A DNA stretch of 31,919 nt from Entamoeba invadens IP1 (lineage: Eukaryota > Evosea > Mastigamoebida > Endamoebidae). Below the pieces are notes generated by a model, which had not been told where the DNA came from, ran no database searches, and was given only the letters and a program-made list of their open reading frames with translations. The stretch lies in the NCBI RefSeq assembly GCF_000330505.1, contig NW_004440354.1, forward strand, positions 8,579 to 40,497. Direction: 5' to 3'. Of the stretch, positions 11,228 to 21,216 are shown piece after piece; position 1 is the first letter of the stretch; each line of letters opens with the position of its first letter. The translations under genes were made by a program, and so were the position numbers.

Positions 11228-14200
11228 TCACATAACATACAAAGCAAGTAAATTAACTATTCTATCAATAGATACTCTGTTCGTTTTTTCTTGTACCCAG
11301 CACATTTCTATCCCTTTAAACAGAGTTTCTGTGATATTCTCTCTTCTTTCAAGACGTTTTCCCGATATAACAAATTCTGCTATTTTCCATGGAAACTTAA
11401 ATGTGTCAAGTGGGTACGCTTTACACCATCCAAACACTTCAAACATAGTAACACCAAACGAGAAGACGTCTGCGCTTTTTGTGTATTTTTCCTTTTTCAA
11501 AACTTCAGGCGCCATGTACACTGGTGTTCCGATACCTTTTGTGAATGTCATATTAGTCATTAATAAGTTGATATTTCTGGCACTTCCAAAATCAGTCAAT
11601 TTAGCATTCACTTTGTCATTTATATTAAGTGAAAACACTAGTATGTTGTCTGGTTTGATGTCTCTGTGTAAGATCCCATTTTCGTGTAAATACAAAATTC
11701 CCTTTGATGCATCTCTCATCATTTTTACTCGCATTTTCATGTCAACTTCATTACTTGTTTTATGTTTCATTAAATCTTGGCAACTTCCATATTGTGCAAA
11801 CTCGGTGACCATACACACTTTATTTGGTACAAACACGGCTCCATAAAAGTGGACAATGTACTCACTTCTAAATTTATCAAGCATTTCAACTTCCTTCTTA
11901 AATTCCTCAATTGTATTTTCTTTATTTGAGTTGTCAATTTGTTTCATCTTTTTGATTGCAACAACATTTCTTCTGTAAGTTCCTTTGAAGACAATACCAA
12001 AAGAGCCTTCGCCAAGTTTCTTCTCAGTTTTGATTTCGTCGTAATCAAGACGTGTTGATTGCTCCACCAGTGCTTTGATGTTAATAAAAGTCGTGTTTTG
12101 TTTACCATTATGTAAATCAAGTGATACAATCACAACTTCATCACTCAAATCCATTGTGCAATATGGCGTTATAAAGACTTCAAATTCACATGCAAATCCA
12201 CTCTTCAAAGTCACTATTTGTGGTTCTGTGCGAATTTTGTATTTGTCGCATTTGTCTTTTGTTGTGATTTGAATCTTCGTGTTACCTTTAGACGAGTTGC
12301 CAACACACAACAATTCACGACTTTCACTTTCAATTTGTATTTTGTTATTTTCATTTCCAAATAATATTTCATTTTTGTTTGATAGAATGTCGCCATCTAA
12401 TTTGGTCATCGTAATATTGGAGCGACTCATCTTGAAGACACAAATATTTTCAGTGTGTTTGTTATCTTTCTTTCTCAACACAAACAGAACAACAATTGTT
12501 ATAATTGTGACAATTATAACAACAAGTACAATTACACACACAATTGGAAGACCAACAACGATACCATAATTCGTGTTTGCAAAACACTCAATTTTGTCGT
12601 CACTCAACTTGTAGCCATCTGCACACTCCCAACAAAGGGAGTTTTGTGATGAAATGCAGTTTGGTATTTGAGAAAAGTGAACACAAACTCCGTCTTTCAG
12701 AATGTTGTTATCACCACATTTTGAACACTCAAAAGTGGCATCACAATATGTGCAGTTTTCACTACATTTGTAACACAAATTATCTTTCGGTGCAAAACCA
12801 CCTTCACATAGTGTGCAGCCACTTGTTGTTTTGTTCAAACAGTTGTTTAATTCTGTCTGTGGGTTGCACAACTTAGTGTTGTTGTTCGGAGTTCTGTAAT
12901 ATCCATCACTACAAACAACACAATCACCATCATTGGAACAAGTTTTACACGACGTGTCACATCTAACACACTGCTTGCCATCACTTGATCGCATGTACCC
13001 ATCTTTGCACGCAACACACCCCTCGAATGTCGACATCATCACATCACAAGTACTTAATATTTCATTGATTTCAAAACACTTGCCATTCCTGGTGTACGAG
13101 TATGCATCACACTTTGTGCAGTATGTCAAATTCGAGCATTGTGTACAGGGGTACTCACATCTCACACAGAGTGAATTAATTATGTAATACCCATCTTTAC
13201 ATCGCATACACCCCTTTGGACTTCTCAACATGCAGTTGTCTGTCGTTGTTTCACTTTTTAATTGTAAATTGAATGCTTTTAATGTGTTGGTATCATTGTC
13301 AACACATGAATTGTCAACAAGAAGATATGATTTGTTGCACTCCAAACACGACGACATTACAACACTCACATGCTCACAGTCTTTGTATTTCTCTTGTTTT
13401 GGCAAACACCCAGTCGTGTCTTTGTAATAATCATCATCACATTGCGTACAAACACCACCAACAAACTCTTTACAGTTGATTGAATCGGTTGAAACGCACT
13501 TCCCATCAACAGCCATTTTGTTGTTACACCCAATGCAAATTACCCTGTTTTGAATTGCACATTCATTGTCATTGGAAACACATCCACCACTTGCAATGTG
13601 ATAGTTTTGTTGGCATGCAGTGCACTCACTGTTATTAACTATACCACACTTTATATTTTGTGAACATAAAACATTCGTTGTCATTACAAAAGAACTTTTA
13701 CATGATATATCGACTTTATCACCATCAATTACTTGACAGATCTTTGCATTTTCACAACTTGTAGTTTCCCCATTGATATTAAGTGTCGTGTAAAACCCTT
13801 CATTCGCCGAATAACAAAACTCGTTTTGTGTATATCTACAGTTGTTGACTTTGGTGCCTTCTTGTGTGTCGTTGTTGTATATCAAACAAGATATTTGGTG
13901 GTATTGAGTAATTTGATATTTGCACATATTTCCAATTGAACAATCGCCGTTTGTTGTAATGACGTTTTTAGAACAGTTTTCGCATGTTTTTATTGAAAAA
14001 TTAAAGCAACTTTCATCTTGTTTTAATACACATTTTCCATCGACTAAAATGTGGTTTTCATCACACATAAAACAAAAAGAATTCACTTGGTGGAGACAGC
14101 CAACATCATTTAAATCACTTTTTAATGTTTCTGAGTTAAAATGTGTTGTGTTTGAATATCCAAGAACACACACAAATTTATCATTATCAATAATATAAGG

Positions 14201-16261
14201 CGCATAACATTTTGTACACGATTGACTCCCGTTGTTGTATTCACACAGTTGGCAATTTGCAATTAATTCATAACAACTCATACACCCGTTTGAAGTGACT
14301 TTCACTTTGCCTTCTTCGCACGATATACATTTTTCACCAACAGTAATATATTCATCAGAACATGTCAAACAGTCATTACTTTTTGGTGAGCACTGCACGC
14401 AGTTTGTAATTAGTGAACACGTGTAACAGTTGTTATTTTTTAAATAATACCCACTTACACACTCTACACACTTTTTCTCAGATTCGAATTCATTTGCACC
14501 ACATGAGGCACAATTATCGTTTAATGAACATGAAACACACTCTACATTTCCGGTGGTTTGGTTTGTAACTTGTTTAAAGCCAGACTGACATGCTGTGCAT
14601 ATCCCACTTTCTCTATAACAATTTATACACTCACTTGGACATGGCAAACACGATGATGTACCACCACTTGAATAATACCCATCAACACAAATTTCACAGT
14701 TTGTATTGTCCGTGAATTCATATCCAGCATAACAAGTCAGGCACTTGCCACTGATATTATCACACGTTTCACACTTGATATCACATGAATTGCAATATGT
14801 TTGTCCTTCATTTGACTGATACGTTTTGTTGTCACATTGTTGGCATTTTTTGTTTGTTGTATTTGCATACATTCCAAATAAGCAAATGTTACAATTAAAC
14901 GACTCATCCAATCCATACCCAGAAATGCAAGTTATGCAATTCCCATTTGTCTTGTCACATGTTAAACATGTTAAACTGCATGACAAACAATTTGATGATC
15001 CTTCTGTGGAATAAAAACCATTTCCACAAGGTGTACAATACGTTGATTGACTTATTGAATACGTTCCAGCTGGACAGACATCGCATGTGTTTGTTTCTTG
15101 ATTTGCTGCTGTTCCAGATTTACATTGAATGCAGCGATTTTCTGATAAAATACAACCGGACATACACGAAAAGCAGAATCCACTTTCTTTCTCACACGAA
15201 GTGCAATAACTGTTGCATTTTCTACATGAAATTGAAGATGTTGTGTTTGAATAATAACCATCACTACATTGAGTACATTTTTCACTTCCTGGTATATTTG
15301 AATATGTTCCTATTTGACAGGGAATACATTGAAAGCCATCTCCATACGTCCCAACTACACAATCATCACAACTATAATCGTTTATAAACTGCCCATTCTT
15401 ACATAAGGTGCAATACCCATTAGTTTGGTCACACTTAACACATGAAGAACAATTCATACACATCGAACTATTTGCAAAAGAATACGTTTGATCTGGGCAA
15501 CTTAAGCACCTATTTATGTAGAAATATTGACCAACCGGACAACTCTCACAAATACCATTTGAAAGAAACATATTTTCATGACAACTCAGACAATTCCCAT
15601 TTGTAGAATCACATGTTTTGCACATTGAATTACATGAGGTACAAGAATTACTTCCAATTAAAGAATATTGATTAAACCCACATTTTGAACATGAAGTTGT
15701 ACCACCTTCAGAGTAATAGCCGGCTTTACATTGTTCACAAATACCATCAGATACAAAGCCACTACCAATTGAACATGAAGTACACTTCCCAGTTGTTGAG
15801 ATACACGAAGTACACGTGGTACATTTTATACATGAAGAAAACCCACTTAATGAAAAATAACCATCTTCACATTGTGTACACCTCGAAGATCCAGATGAGG
15901 AAGAATAAGTGCCAGGACTACACTTACTACATTCTGATGAACCCATATATGAATAAGTTCCAGCAGAGCATTTTGTGCAACTTTCTTTGTTGTCTCCATT
16001 TGAATAAGTCCCCGGTCCACAATTAACACAAGCAGAAGAAGCCAATTCTTGTGAATATTGTCCATCTGGGCAAATAACACAGATAAGAGCACCACTTTTT
16101 GAATAATAACCCTTTTGGCAAGCATATTTATTTAGTCCATCTGGGCAATAATATCCAGCGTTACAAAGAGCACAATTATAATTGGTAGGGTAATACCCCA
16201 AATTACAACTCAAGCATGTGTATATGATGTTTAGGTGAAGAAATAATTTGAAGACCAACAT
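11228..16261 (-). CDS. Transmembrane receptor kinase (TMK-type), Cys-rich ectodomain (1677 aa)
   Basis: The ATG is at 16261 and the frame is uninterrupted. A signal peptide covers about residues 1-19. Residues about 20-1225 are dozens of CxxC-type repeats (CxxGTYS, CxxCxxxxG), resembling furin-like/giardial-surface-type Cys-rich repeats. One membrane span follows at about 1232-1262. A juxtamembrane domain of about 150 residues comes next, rich in beta-type sequence. The protein kinase domain runs from about 1405 to the C-terminus and has all key elements: GEGSFGIV (about 1415), VAIKK (about 1433), HRDIKPDN (about 1531), DFGSA (about 1555) and APE (about 1581). The kinase should therefore be active; its tyrosine-kinase-like style (SADVFSFGVTMFEVF) matches Entamoeba TMKs. 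Predicted role: plasma membrane sensing, ligand unknown. The upstream sequence has an AATTTAAAT TATA-like motif about 50 bp before the ATG and AATGAAACT, close to the Entamoeba GAAC element. Confidence 0.92.
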   Translation of the reverse strand: MLVFKLFLHLNIIYTCLSCNLGYYPTNYNCALCNAGYYCPDGLNKYACQKGYYSKSGALICVICPDGQYSQELASSACVNCGPGTYSNGDNKESCTKCSAGTYSYMGSSECSKCSPGTYSSSSGSSRCTQCEDGYFSLSGFSSCIKCTTCTSCISTTGKCTSCSIGSGFVSDGICEQCKAGYYSEGGTTSCSKCGFNQYSLIGSNSCTSCNSMCKTCDSTNGNCLSCHENMFLSNGICESCPVGQYFYINRCLSCPDQTYSFANSSMCMNCSSCVKCDQTNGYCTLCKNGQFINDYSCDDCVVGTYGDGFQCIPCQIGTYSNIPGSEKCTQCSDGYYSNTTSSISCRKCNSYCTSCEKESGFCFSCMSGCILSENRCIQCKSGTAANQETNTCDVCPAGTYSISQSTYCTPCGNGFYSTEGSSNCLSCSLTCLTCDKTNGNCITCISGYGLDESFNCNICLFGMYANTTNKKCQQCDNKTYQSNEGQTYCNSCDIKCETCDNISGKCLTCYAGYEFTDNTNCEICVDGYYSSGGTSSCLPCPSECINCYRESGICTACQSGFKQVTNQTTGNVECVSCSLNDNCASCGANEFESEKKCVECVSGYYLKNNNCYTCSLITNCVQCSPKSNDCLTCSDEYITVGEKCISCEEGKVKVTSNGCMSCYELIANCQLCEYNNGSQSCTKCYAPYIIDNDKFVCVLGYSNTTHFNSETLKSDLNDVGCLHQVNSFCFMCDENHILVDGKCVLKQDESCFNFSIKTCENCSKNVITTNGDCSIGNMCKYQITQYHQISCLIYNNDTQEGTKVNNCRYTQNEFCYSANEGFYTTLNINGETTSCENAKICQVIDGDKVDISCKSSFVMTTNVLCSQNIKCGIVNNSECTACQQNYHIASGGCVSNDNECAIQNRVICIGCNNKMAVDGKCVSTDSINCKEFVGGVCTQCDDDYYKDTTGCLPKQEKYKDCEHVSVVMSSCLECNKSYLLVDNSCVDNDTNTLKAFNLQLKSETTTDNCMLRSPKGCMRCKDGYYIINSLCVRCEYPCTQCSNLTYCTKCDAYSYTRNGKCFEINEILSTCDVMMSTFEGCVACKDGYMRSSDGKQCVRCDTSCKTCSNDGDCVVCSDGYYRTPNNNTKLCNPQTELNNCLNKTTSGCTLCEGGFAPKDNLCYKCSENCTYCDATFECSKCGDNNILKDGVCVHFSQIPNCISSQNSLCWECADGYKLSDDKIECFANTNYGIVVGLPIVCVIVLVVIIVTIITIVVLFVLRKKDNKHTENICVFKMSRSNITMTKLDGDILSNKNEILFGNENNKIQIESESRELLCVGNSSKGNTKIQITTKDKCDKYKIRTEPQIVTLKSGFACEFEVFITPYCTMDLSDEVVIVSLDLHNGKQNTTFINIKALVEQSTRLDYDEIKTEKKLGEGSFGIVFKGTYRRNVVAIKKMKQIDNSNKENTIEEFKKEVEMLDKFRSEYIVHFYGAVFVPNKVCMVTEFAQYGSCQDLMKHKTSNEVDMKMRVKMMRDASKGILYLHENGILHRDIKPDNILVFSLNINDKVNAKLTDFGSARNINLLMTNMTFTKGIGTPVYMAPEVLKKEKYTKSADVFSFGVTMFEVFGWCKAYPLDTFKFPWKIAEFVISGKRLERRENITETLFKGIEMCWVQEKTNRVSIDRIVNLLALYVM

Positions 16262-16729
16262 AAATTCAAATTTAAGATGTGCATTTTAGTTTCATTTTTT
16301 GTCGATTTAAATTTATTTTTTAACATTAAAACTTATGTGAAACCTTGAGGCTTATTCGATTTTTCAAAATAATTATAATTATTATTAAAAAACTAAACTA
16401 AATAAAATTAAATAATATCAAAAGTTATTTTAATTATATCCACTTTCAAAAGAAAAAAACGCTTTCGTCTTTTTAACCGCTTCCTATTGATTTAATAGTT
16501 ATAACTAACAACATTATAATAAAAAGAATAATACAAATTACCACCTCAAACAGAAAAAGTCTTTACGGGCAAATTCAGCCTTTGTGGTAAATAGTACCAT
16601 ACATTTTATTATACCAATGTTATTTAAATCCATGAAGTCAAGTGGAAGCGGTTTTTATACCCCCCTGTTTTGTATTTTTCTTTATATATATACATATTTT
16701 ATAATTAAACAGAACATTAAAATGAAAAG
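16262..16729. other. Intergenic DNA with nested inverted repeats
   Basis: AACCGCTTCC (16475-16484) and GGAAGCGGTT (16644-16653) form a perfect 10-bp inverted pair about 160 bp apart. Inside them lies a second pair, ATTACCAC (16537-16544) and GTGGTAAAT (16584-16592). The right arm continues outward into TATACCCCCCTG. This is the pattern of an eroded MITE, but no target duplication is clear. The kinase gene's promoter must lie at the left side of this stretch. Confidence 0.45.
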
Positions 16730-19700
16730 TCATTTAATTGGGTAATTGTTAATGCACTCAATAAAAGTTTGTTCTGTGAGTGACATCGAAGCGCACAAAA
16801 AGTCTTTTTTAGTATTTCCATTGAAAGTGTGTCCTCCATGTTCTCCAAAGTGCATTTTCCAGACATTAAAAAGTGTTTCATTTCTTTCCAAATTTGTCAA
16901 AAATGTTTTAATATGAGTTGTATCCCATTTATCAATACCATATTCTTTAAGTGTTTCATATTCCAATTTCCACTCAAATTTTCCTTCCAAATTGCACTTT
17001 TCGATATCCAAAAAGTATTGTTTCCACCCGACAACGCTATTCTCGTTTAATTCAAGGAGTCTAAATCTTGGATCCAGTGTTGCCTTAGTAGTCATTGCGG
17101 GGTTAACAATGCAGTGGTAATATGCTGTGTCATACGTTGGATATATCATGAGCGAGTCGTAGTGCAAATGTCCGCACAAATGTGTTATAATGACATCACT
17201 ATAGCTTCTCATTAATTCATCAAAATCAGTGTTAAACTTAGGCGCCAAATCAACGATGCCAGTGCTCTTCAATCCGATGCACTCGTGTGATAAAATAACT
17301 ATTTTTTCATTCGCTTTTTGTGCTAATTGTAAAGTCTGATTGAACCATTGGACCATCCCAGCTGGGTCGGTAGTCGCATAATCGCCACAGTGGACACCAT
17401 ACATGTCCATATACGCAAAGTTCATCGAAACGAGACGGATGTTAGGTTCAAGCAATTCACTGTAATATCCACCTTTTCTAAAAAGTTCCAAAGAACGTTC
17501 AGACAACCATGGTGAAAATAAGTCGCCCATGATGTTCAACATCCATTCACTTCGAGGGGGAAAATCCCAATTACTATATATAAGTCAAATTATTTATTAT
17601 TGATTGTATTTTAACTATTTTAATAGTTTATTATATTTTATTTATAAATACTATATAATAATATTATTATTTTTTTATTAATTATTATAATATATTAATA
17701 TTTTATTAATATTTTTTATTAATTTATAATATAGTTAAAAAATAGTTTAATATTTTATTAAATATTATTATATTATAAATTATTTATTATAGTTTATAAA
17801 TGAAAAGTATACACAAACCTGTGAGTGTAATAATCGTGCTGTTTTGTTATTTGTTGTTTTTTATAAGCAATTATTTAAAGCACTTGTGTAATATATCATA
17901 AAATTTAATATTGTAATATTATTAAAGTAGTATTACGACATTATGATTGTTGTTACTAATATAACAATAATATAATCAATATTTTTATATCAAAACAAGT
18001 ATTTTGAATATAAATAAGTAAACAAATATTGTTTCTTGCTCTTGTAATAAAATTATTTCAAAATGATAACCATTAAATAAAATAAACAATTAAAAAAAAC
18101 ATTAAAAAATAAATAGAAAATTTTTTGAATAAAATAAAATGAAAATTTCGAATTTAATTTAAACTATTTAAATGGTTTATTTGTTAATACTAAATTATAT
18201 ATGTATTTTTAATAATTTAATTTATTATGTTTTTATATATACAGTATGTGAGAAAAGTATGTGAGAATGAGAAAACCCTGTGGATTCAACAAAAATTACA
18301 TATTTGTTTTTCTTTTTTTAAATAAAAATGTTTTTCTTTAAAAAAAACAATCTAAATAATATAATTATGAGCTCCAGGAATGTTGCTTTTAGTGGCTTAG
18401 ACCATACAACACTTGAAAAGAATTTAAAGTATTGTCCTGGTCCAGTGAAAGAAATAGCCCAAAGAACATTCAGCAAACATTGCAACTTTTTGAATTGCCC
18501 CTGAATGTTCAGGTGTATTTGATGAACATTGAGAGAGAAATGTTCAATGGAATGAATACGGAAAAGGTGACCGAGAGTAAACTATGTAGAGTCTTTGCTT
18601 TAACTTCAAGTCAGTTTAATATCAACAAACGAAGAGGTATGGAGACGGCATTGTTTGGAAAAAAAGATAACGGAAGACCGTCACTTTTAACTGAAACACA
18701 ATGGGAAATTGTCAAGAATTTGATTCTTGATAATGAAAAGTTTCCAGGAAAATGCAAAGCTATCAGCATAACTTATTTGAGGTTGTTTATAATAAAAACC
18801 TTCAACATTGATGTGTCAAACCACATTATTTATGATAAAATACATAAAAATTGGAACTTTTCGATTGTTACTGTGTTTGCTGAAGACCAATCTCGATTGA
18901 CCTACGACGAAGATGCCGTGTTGAAGTATTACATTGCACTGCCACTTTTTTTAAATGGCATCCCATCACAATTTATTTTGAATTTGGATGAGTCAGGGTA
19001 TCAGCCATGGCCAGACAGGCAAATGGTGAAGGGAGTATTCACTGCTGGTTTTTCCACAGACAGTAAAATGAAATATGGAGTCGAACGTGACATTGCTCGA
19101 TCCACTGTCGTTTGCACTATTACCCCCTCACAACCTCTTCCTTGTATGATTGTAACAAAATACAAAAGAGTTGCAGTTGAATTCTTGAAATTGGGTTGGA
19201 TGGAAACGGGAAACATCGTCAGTTATAGCAAAAATGGTTTTATCAACAGTGACTTATTTATACAATACATCAACGACGTTGTAGTACCTTATATTGTCGA
19301 CATGAGAATTAAGACTGGTTATATTGATAAGGCCGTTCTGATATTTGATCAGTGCACGTGCCACTCAATCGAAGATGTGAGGTTGTTGCTCAAGTCGAAT
19401 GTCCAAGTCAACGAGAAAATCATCAACATGAACTGTGAAATCGTATGTTTGGTGCCTCACACCTCACATTTAACACAACCATTAGATGTTGGGGTGTTTG
19501 CAGCCCAAAAAAGAAGACTGAATTCGTTGTATGCTAAGTTCAGAGATGTCATAAAAATTAAAGATAGAGTTGGCGAGGAAGAAACAACAACGACAGAAAG
19601 TGAAGACGTTGAAGAAAAAGAAGAGTCGGATGATGTGATTGGAAGCCAAGATCCCATTGAAGAACCAATAATACCTCAACAGTTTAAGGAAATGTTTCAG

Positions 19701-21216
19701 GAAGTGCTGGCAAATCCACAAGAAGCGATATCACCATTTAAAAAGAAGGCTGGTACGACTGTCAACGAAAGGATGGTGGATGACAACCAATCAGAAGATC
19801 GCAACGAAATACCAAATGAAACTAAAATTGTTGAATTCGGTGATGGAGAGGACTTAGAAAAAAAGTTTGCCAAATACCTCAACTCAATTCTGAAGTCTTA
19901 TTCCAAACAACCACTCCGGATGTGTGCACGCAGGCTTTTAGGCAAGTTGGTATTGATTTCAGAATTGTTGATAGTGGTATGAGGGTTGCGTATGTGGATA
20001 TTGGAGTGTCACGCAGAGTAACAGCAGAAATACCGAAACTGTTAAGTATACCACAGTTATACTCAATTGAATGCGTCAAAACCAAAAGCTTGAAAATATC
20101 TGCAGTTCGAAAGCTTTCAATGTGTTTTGAGGGTTATTCGTGTCAGTCTGTTTGCAAGCCGTTAAAAAGAAAAGAACGGGATGTTGTATGTAAAGTTGTG
20201 AAGAAAAAGACGACCAAAAAAATCTCAAAAAGAACTAAAAATGGGGTTGAGAATTTAATCGATTGATTTTTATCTTTTTAATCAGTTGTATCGCCCAGTT
20301 CACATTACTGTTTCCTATCACAGGTCAGAATGGTCACTGTTTGAATCAACATATGTCTGAACTATCATAAGTCCTTCCAATAGAAAATATTCGTTTGTTA
20401 AACTTTCTTTCGTTATTGAGATAATAACTTGTAGAACTTGCTCGCAAAAACTCTTAAATTAAACGTTGCCTGCTTTGAATCGTCTAGCTGCTATGGCTGA
20501 TTTGTCCAGTATTCCTGGGATTCTTTAGCGTGAGGTCTGAGTCAATTAGTTGGTAAGTGCTGGCTGGCTGTTCACACTCTGAAAGCTGCTTTGTAGGTTT
20601 CCAAACAAATTGAAAGAGAAAATGAACTGTAAATAAGTGATTTTTTTATTTGATCTTTTTGAATTTTTTGAAATAAAAAAATAATAATTTTATTACATAA
20701 AAGTTACACAATTGTAACTTTTGTTGAATCCACAGGGTTTTCTCATTCTCACATACTATTCTCACATACTGTATATATATAAATTGCATTTATAAAAAAA
20801 TAACAACAAACGTTTCCAGGTGTTGGGAATACTTTAAACCCGGGCAACCTTTTTTGCAATTCTTGTGCTTGTGTTTGAATGTGATAAACATTTCTTTCTT
20901 TTGTTTGGCCTAGTTGAGAACCCGGGAGAGTATCCATCATCCAAAATACAACAGAAGATTCTTCTTTATGTGAATAAATAAAATCAAAAGCTGTTTGTGA
21001 GACATTAAGTGGTGGGTAGCAGTTATAATGTCCACAAGGGCCGGATGTGTCCAATTTTTGGCTTTTACTCGGTTGACTGTCTTCATGACAGCAGTCTATG
21101 TGTGGGCAATAACTGTATGAACCAACTTTATAATCTTTATCAAAATGTGTATCTGTGATCACCCAAGCTTTAAAAGCAAATGAAACAATGAAGAACACAA
21201 AGTAGAAAAGAAGCAT
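16730..21216 (-). CDS. Acid sphingomyelinase-like phosphodiesterase, three exons including a 20-bp microexon (422 aa)
   Basis: The exons on the minus strand are 21216-20812, 17838-17819 and 17573-16730 (405+20+844 = 1269 bases, 423 codons with TGA stop). The ATG at 21216 gives a signal peptide (about residues 1-17). Calcineurin-like metallophosphoesterase motifs follow in order: DTHFD (D-x-H) near residue 21; MDTLP at the place of the usual GD motif (Gly replaced by Met); GNHD at 134-137, made by the exon 1/exon 2 junction; LSHE; and GHLH. The downstream segments SNWDFPP, GGYYSELL and LRLISLN-like IRLVSMN are typical of acid sphingomyelinase-like enzymes. Predicted role: secreted or lysosomal phosphodiester hydrolysis; sphingomyelin is not certain as substrate. 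Intron 1 holds a pogo-type transposon. Activity depends on correct splicing and on tolerance of the Gly-to-Met change. Confidence 0.8.
17574..17818 (-). other. Intron 2 of the phosphodiesterase gene
   Basis: The donor GTTTGT (17818-17813) and acceptor TATATAG (ending at 17574) match the Entamoeba intron consensus. It is 245 bp and almost pure A/T. Removing it joins AG of the microexon to T of exon 3, making a Ser codon and continuing the frame SNWDFPP. Confidence 0.8.
17819..17838 (-). other. 20-bp microexon encoding the catalytic His of GNHD
   Basis: This exon supplies CAC GAT TAT TAC ACT CAC AG, read HDYYTH plus two bases of a Ser codon. Upstream is an acceptor ending ACAG and downstream a donor GTTTGT. 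Exon 1 ends in phase 0 after GN, and exon 3 needs two preceding bases. A 20-base exon is exactly what both neighbours require, and its product fits the family's GNH(D/E)...FPP motif. Confidence 0.8.
18242..18300 (+). repeat. Left terminal inverted repeat of pogo element
   Basis: This 59-bp repeat contains AGTATGTGAGA twice, 13 bp apart, then CCCTGTGGATTCAAC. The doubled motif is a likely transposase-binding site. It matches the right end (inverted) at 57 of 59 positions; the differences are at positions 14 and 54 of the repeat. Confidence 0.92.
18367..20266 (+). pseudogene. pogo/Tigger-like DDE transposase, two frameshifts
   Basis: The ATG at 18367 opens a 45-codon frame (MSSRNVAFSGLDHTTLEKNL...) that stops at 18502-18504. 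The main body continues in another frame from about 18417 to 19982. The C-terminus (TPDVCTQAFRQVGIDFRI..., matching the usual AFRxTGI segment of Tigger-type transposases) is in a third frame to 20266. The catalytic acids are visible: D in NLDESG (residue 186 counted from 18432), D in IFDQCTCH (306) and D in TQPLDVGVF (352), in the pfam DDE_1 style. The spacing between the second and third is 45 residues, longer than the usual 30-36. An acidic Glu/Asp/Thr-rich stretch lies at 19570-19670, and the C-terminus is Lys/Arg-rich. As it stands it cannot give a full-length protein without frameshift correction or splicing. Confidence 0.85.
20713..20771 (-). repeat. Right terminal inverted repeat of pogo element
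   Basis: This is the inverted copy of 18242-18300, ending CATACTG next to the TA target duplication at 20772-20773. It lies 34-40 bp from the host gene's exon 1 donor site, so the insertion missed the splice signal narrowly. Confidence 0.92.

Larger units (their letters stand above)
18242..20771 (+). mobile_element. pogo/Tigger-type DNA transposon (2530 bp)
   Basis: Both ends begin CAGTATGTGAGAA and are flanked by TA (18240-18241 and 20772-20773), the target duplication of Tc1/mariner-pogo elements. The terminal inverted repeats span 59 bp (18242-18300 and 20713-20771), with two mismatches. It encodes one DDE-type transposase (18367-20266) in the plus direction, opposite to the host gene. 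The 20267-20712 part is non-coding and less AT-rich than the surrounding intron. The near-identical ends suggest a recent insertion, or recent mobilisation by another copy, although its own transposase is frameshifted. Confidence 0.92.
17839..20811 (-). other. Intron 1 of the phosphodiesterase gene, carrying a transposon
   Basis: The donor GTTTGT lies at 20811-20806 and the acceptor CAG ends at 17839. Total length is 2973 bp, of which 2530 bp plus one TA are the pogo-type insertion. The pre-insertion intron would have been about 441 bp of AT-rich DNA, already longer than typical Entamoeba introns (mostly 50-100 bp). Confidence 0.75.

Noticed and set aside
11291..16125. Many open frames of 60-171 codons opposite or overlapping the receptor kinase gene
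   Set aside because: They are shadows of a long Cys-, Ser- and Thr-rich coding sequence; composition and lack of motifs fit antisense reading, and they overlap one another in several frames.
19001..20085. Several minus-strand frames inside the transposon
   Set aside because: They are opposite the transposase, which has clear catalytic motifs on the plus strand.
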